A DNA stretch of 64,000 nucleotides from Paracyclopina nana. Its lineage: Eukaryota; Arthropoda; Copepoda; Cyclopoida; Cyclopettidae. The stretch covers positions 496,001 to 560,000 of the forward strand of contig JAGUCH010000004.1 in the NCBI GenBank assembly GCA_019096065.1. Direction: 5' to 3'. Under the pieces are notes generated by a model. That model had not been told where the DNA came from. It was given only the letters and a program-made list of their open reading frames with translations, and made no database searches. Positions 60,847-64,000 of the stretch are shown piece by piece; position 1 is the first letter of the stretch, and each line of letters begins with the position of its first letter. The position numbers were made by a program, and so were the translations under genes.

Positions 60847-63800
60847 TGTGTAGCAGGATCCCGAGCCTGCGCACCTTCGCTCCCGCCTCCATCCCTGGGG
60901 AAGTCGTTGTTTCCGACAACGACCAAATAAGACCGGGAAGAGGAGGCAACAATATTAGTGCGTTCCGGCTGAAAGTATGCCACGAACATCAACCTCACCC
61001 TCGCTGAGGCTACGGTGGCTGAGGCTACCAAAAGCTCACGAGAGGGAGCAACTTGGGCAGCAGGTCCCGCCACCCGCGTCGTCCCCCGTGAGACACCGAG
61101 TGCGGATGCTGTGCCCCCTGGGTCCAAACACCAGGACCGTTTCCGCGTCGAGGCCGGGGTGCCCTTGAGAAGAGGCCATCTACCCCGGGCCACCGGAAGC
61201 GCGCTACATAGTCGGCGCTGCATCACTCTGCAGAAGAGTGCAACGAGCCACTATATGAGAGCTAGTCACTATACATGCATCGCAAATGCTAATAAATCAA
61301 ATTCGATCAACACGATCAATTCTTTGCTCATTCTCATGCTCCCAATTCGATTCGAATACCTGCGCAGCGAACTGCCGGGTCGGCCACACCCCCGCACGTC
61401 ACGATCGACGGCCTCGAGGCCGCGGTCGCCCAGAGCCACACAGGGCGGGCCAGCGACCCCCCCTGAGGCAGAGCCAGAGCCGCTCCACTTCAATGCATTT
61501 CAACGCATAATTGCCGCTGCTGCAATTTACGCATCGGCCATCTTGCAGTGAGGCAAGAGAGCGCCAATAAACAAGCCGTAAAACTGGCCCCTTTATGAGG
61601 GCTGCATGCTGTGCTTCACATGTGCAAGGCAATTATCGAGATTGTCTGTCAACGCACTAAAAGCCATTATTCTCGCATGCACAGCAGTCGCTCCAAACAA
61701 CCTTCTTGTTTTACGATCGTCAAAATCTCCTATCAAGGACCGGATCGCACAAACAATTTCAATTGCCATGCTAAAACGATCACCCGAGGGTCGGAAAAAT
61801 GCAGCGGATGCTGCGGGTGAGCGGTCGCTGCACAGGGGACGAGAGAGGCTATAAAAGATCGAGTACCAGGGGGAAAAGACCCAGTTCTTTGGATTCACTC
61901 CAAGTTGTTACACCCCTGCTCTTGCGCTTTTTACGCCACTCTCGGTAAATATTCATTCACTTGCTTTCACCAGGGCCTTAAGCCAACCCCTTTTCGCTTC
62001 TGCAGCCGCCGCTCACTCATCATGCCTGTCGAACGATCTCCTCCTCACACCTCTGCGAACGAGGAGCTCGGGACGTCCCCAGACAGCCACGAGTTGGGGC
62101 CCCACCCCACCGGGCTTCAACAACGCTTCGAAGCCGATTTAAGCACCCTCGGGGCCCACGGGGCCGCCGCCGGGAGCCGTTCTGGCCTAGACCCTCTTGG
62201 GTTTCCACGGAACCACGGATCGGCCGCTGAGACCGCCACCGGGACCAGGCCGCGCCCCGGGCCCGGGGCTAGGGTGGATCCGCCAAACCAACCAACTGAG
62301 ACTGACCCGGCTGGCGCCGGCGCCAACCCCGACACCGAGGGGCTGTCGCAGTCGATGCTGCTGCAATTCCTGAAGTCCATGGAGGCTCAGCGGCAGGCGG
62401 ATGCACAGGCCCGCAAACAGGAGGCCGAACTACGGCTCCTGGAGATCAACACCCGCCGTCTCGAGGCTGAAAACGCCGCTGCTCGTTCCGGGCGCAAGCG
62501 CAAACTCGAAAAGTTCGAGGACACGGAAGCGGACAAGTGGCTCACCTTCCGCCTTCATGTGGAGGCCACCTTCTTGGGGTCCAAGGATACCGAGGCCACC
62601 AAGAAACTGGAGGTCAAGCATGCCATGGTGGGCGCGGCACTTCGTACTATCAATGAGGTAGATCTGCTCCTGACGGACGAAAGCTTCACCCTCAAGCACC
62701 TGCTCGACGCCTACGAGAGGTTCTTCGTCACCGCTACGTCGTCCCAGGTGGCCCGTATAGCCCTCGAAACGGCCCATCAGCGCTCTGATGAAGGGATTCC
62801 CCAATGGCACGCTAGGCTACGCAGCATCTTCGTCCGCGCTAAGCCTGAGCTAGCCAAGGAGGTCGAGACCTACCCCGACTTGATCCGTATGTTTGTGACC
62901 AAGCTTCACCGCAAGGATGTGGTCATGGGCATCGCCGGACACAAATTCACCACCATGGCCGACGCCTTGGAAGCCGCCAGTCAAGCCGAATGTTGGTTGT
63001 CGTTGGGGCAAGGTAATGGCCGCGTCGCCGCCATGATTCCCGGAGCCGGCGACGACTCCACGGTCGTATGCTTCTACTGCGAGCGTAAGGGTCACCGCAA
63101 GAGCGAATGCAGGACCCTCGACTCCGACAAGCGTAATGGCCGCTACGACTCCAAGATCGACAAGTGGGCTCACGCAGCTTCCCTCAACAAGGACCAGGCG
63201 GCTCGAGGACAGAGTTCCCGAGGTCGAGGACGAAGGCGCGCCTCCGACCAGAAAAGGACCTCCGATCGGCAAGGCTCGTCGAACAAAAAGCCTCGAGTCA
63301 ATGAAATCTACGAGGCCAAGCCCAAGGAAGAACCCGAATCCGAGGCCTCGGATGATGCGGCACCGGGAAACGACTCGACCCGGTTGTAGAGAGCTCCAGC
63401 CGGGTCCCCTCACCTTCCTCCATATTAGCAGCTCTCGACCACATCGCCAGTCATCAACGATTCATGGCCCAAGTCCCGATCCGCATCGGCAAGATCAAAG
63501 CCAGGGCCCTGGTCGACAGCGGCAACAGCTGGCGCACGTGCATCTCCGAGAATTTTGCTCGCCGACTTGGAGTTCTTCCACACGGTCTCCGGCCCATGCT
63601 CGACATGCCCGCGGTGGGCACCGCCCACGCGCAGCAACGCCTCCAGGTCCTGGGGGAGTTACGGCAACCACTGCGAGTGCAGCTGGGTAATCACCCTCAC
63701 TCCTTCTCTATCCGACCCGCGGTGGTACGAAACCTCTCCATGGATTTCAACTTGTCAGGGCCATTCCTGAGCCACCACCGCATCGACCAACTCCACTCCC

Positions 63801-64000
63801 AAGGGACCCTGCGCGTGCACGGGAAGCAGATCCCGCTGGTGGGCGCCCTCCAACCCGCTGAGGATCAGGAAGAGTACGAAATCCGGATTCTGCGGCCCGT
63901 CAATATTCCAGCCCGCACTGTCACCCTGGTGGCCGCCGTAGCCCCTCACTGGCCCCACGGGTCCACGCGGGCCGCCGCCCTCGAAGCAGGGCCCCAGTTT
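60847..64000 (+). mobile_element. GC-rich Ty3/gypsy-type LTR retrotransposon, runs off the window
   Basis: The left end is placed at TGTGTAGCAGG near 60847, where the minus-strand element's reading frame stops abruptly. LTR and leader fill about 60847-62021; the LTR's right end is uncertain (near 61370 or near 61911). Gag runs 62022-63389 with a coiled-coil-like Glu/Arg/Ala-rich stretch, a capsid-like centre and a CX2CX4HX4C knuckle (CFYCERKGHRKSEC). Protease (ALVDSGNS) follows in a different frame, as is usual for gag-pol read-through in this group, and stays open to the window end. The visible part looks whole, so the copy is probably young. Its GC content is far above that of the host genes. 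Confidence 0.85.
61850..61857 (+). promoter_or_regulatory. TATA box (TATAAAAG) in the Ty3/gypsy leader or LTR
   Basis: A consensus TATA box 172 bp before the Gag ATG at 62022. Another TATA-like string with AATAAA lies at about 61253-61291, so it is unclear which marks the LTR promoter. Confidence 0.45.

Noticed and set aside
61015-61551. 178-codon frame in the Ty3/gypsy leader
   Set aside because: GC-rich LTR or leader sequence opens several frames at once; composition is low-complexity and no motif is seen.
1-64000. CRISPR arrays, bacterial operons or rRNA
   Set aside because: Introns, poly(A) signals and metazoan proteins throughout; no regular spacer arrays or rRNA-like blocks seen.

Overview
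The window is animal nuclear DNA from an invertebrate with compact genes. Coding regions are split by many 50-60 bp GT-AG introns, poly(A) signals lie close to stop codons, and the proteins are metazoan (SYS1, PIGB, CPOX, mu-class GST, axonemal dynein DNAH7, C-type lectin and thrombospondin-repeat proteins). A long, intact inner-arm axonemal dynein implies motile cilia or flagella. A SYS1-PIGB pair with only 10 bp between stop and start looks like an operon. Together with tiny introns and Ty3/gypsy elements this fits an appendicularian tunicate or another small trans-splicing invertebrate, but the sequence alone does not prove it.

Layout. 1-8.5 kb: SYS1, PIGB (with a tandem copy of its 3' end), a secreted or ER-type glycosyltransferase and a convergent CPOX gene (their shared 3' ends are triplicated), then a type II membrane protein with a Notch-type LNR module and a C-type lectin domain. 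8.7-18.8 kb: a Golgi carbohydrate 6-O-sulfotransferase, then a very large secreted mosaic protein (FN2/kringle-like domain, C-type lectin, about 28 thrombospondin-like repeats, a PAN-like domain), each repeat on its own phase-1 exon. 18.9-23.1 kb: gene-free, with a 1.27 kb MITE-like element carrying an internal minisatellite and a tRNA-like pol III promoter. 23.2-37.9 kb: mu-class GST and a complete 17-exon DNAH7 (4023 residues, close to the usual family length), whose AAA1 site is unusually divergent.

38-64 kb is accessory, virus-like DNA. On the minus strand lie an envelope-like glycoprotein fossil and an uncharacterised 536-codon ORF, each with its own TATA box. Diverging from them on the plus strand is an intact spliced gene for a 280-residue Thr/Pro-rich single-pass membrane protein. 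A gene-poor 46-52 kb stretch holds old direct repeats and a small hairpin repeat family. At 52-60.8 kb there is a decayed minus-strand gag-pol element whose protease region also carries two membrane helices. It has been hit by a 768 bp TIR element with a 9 bp target duplication and, at its 5' end, by a GC-rich plus-strand Ty3/gypsy element that runs off the window.

The host genes on the left mostly act in the secretory pathway: Golgi trafficking, GPI anchors, glycan transfer, sulfation and lectin or adhesion proteins. CPOX makes haem, the GST detoxifies, and DNAH7 powers cilia. Exon boundaries were placed by reading splice sites and phase by eye; no similarity search was run.
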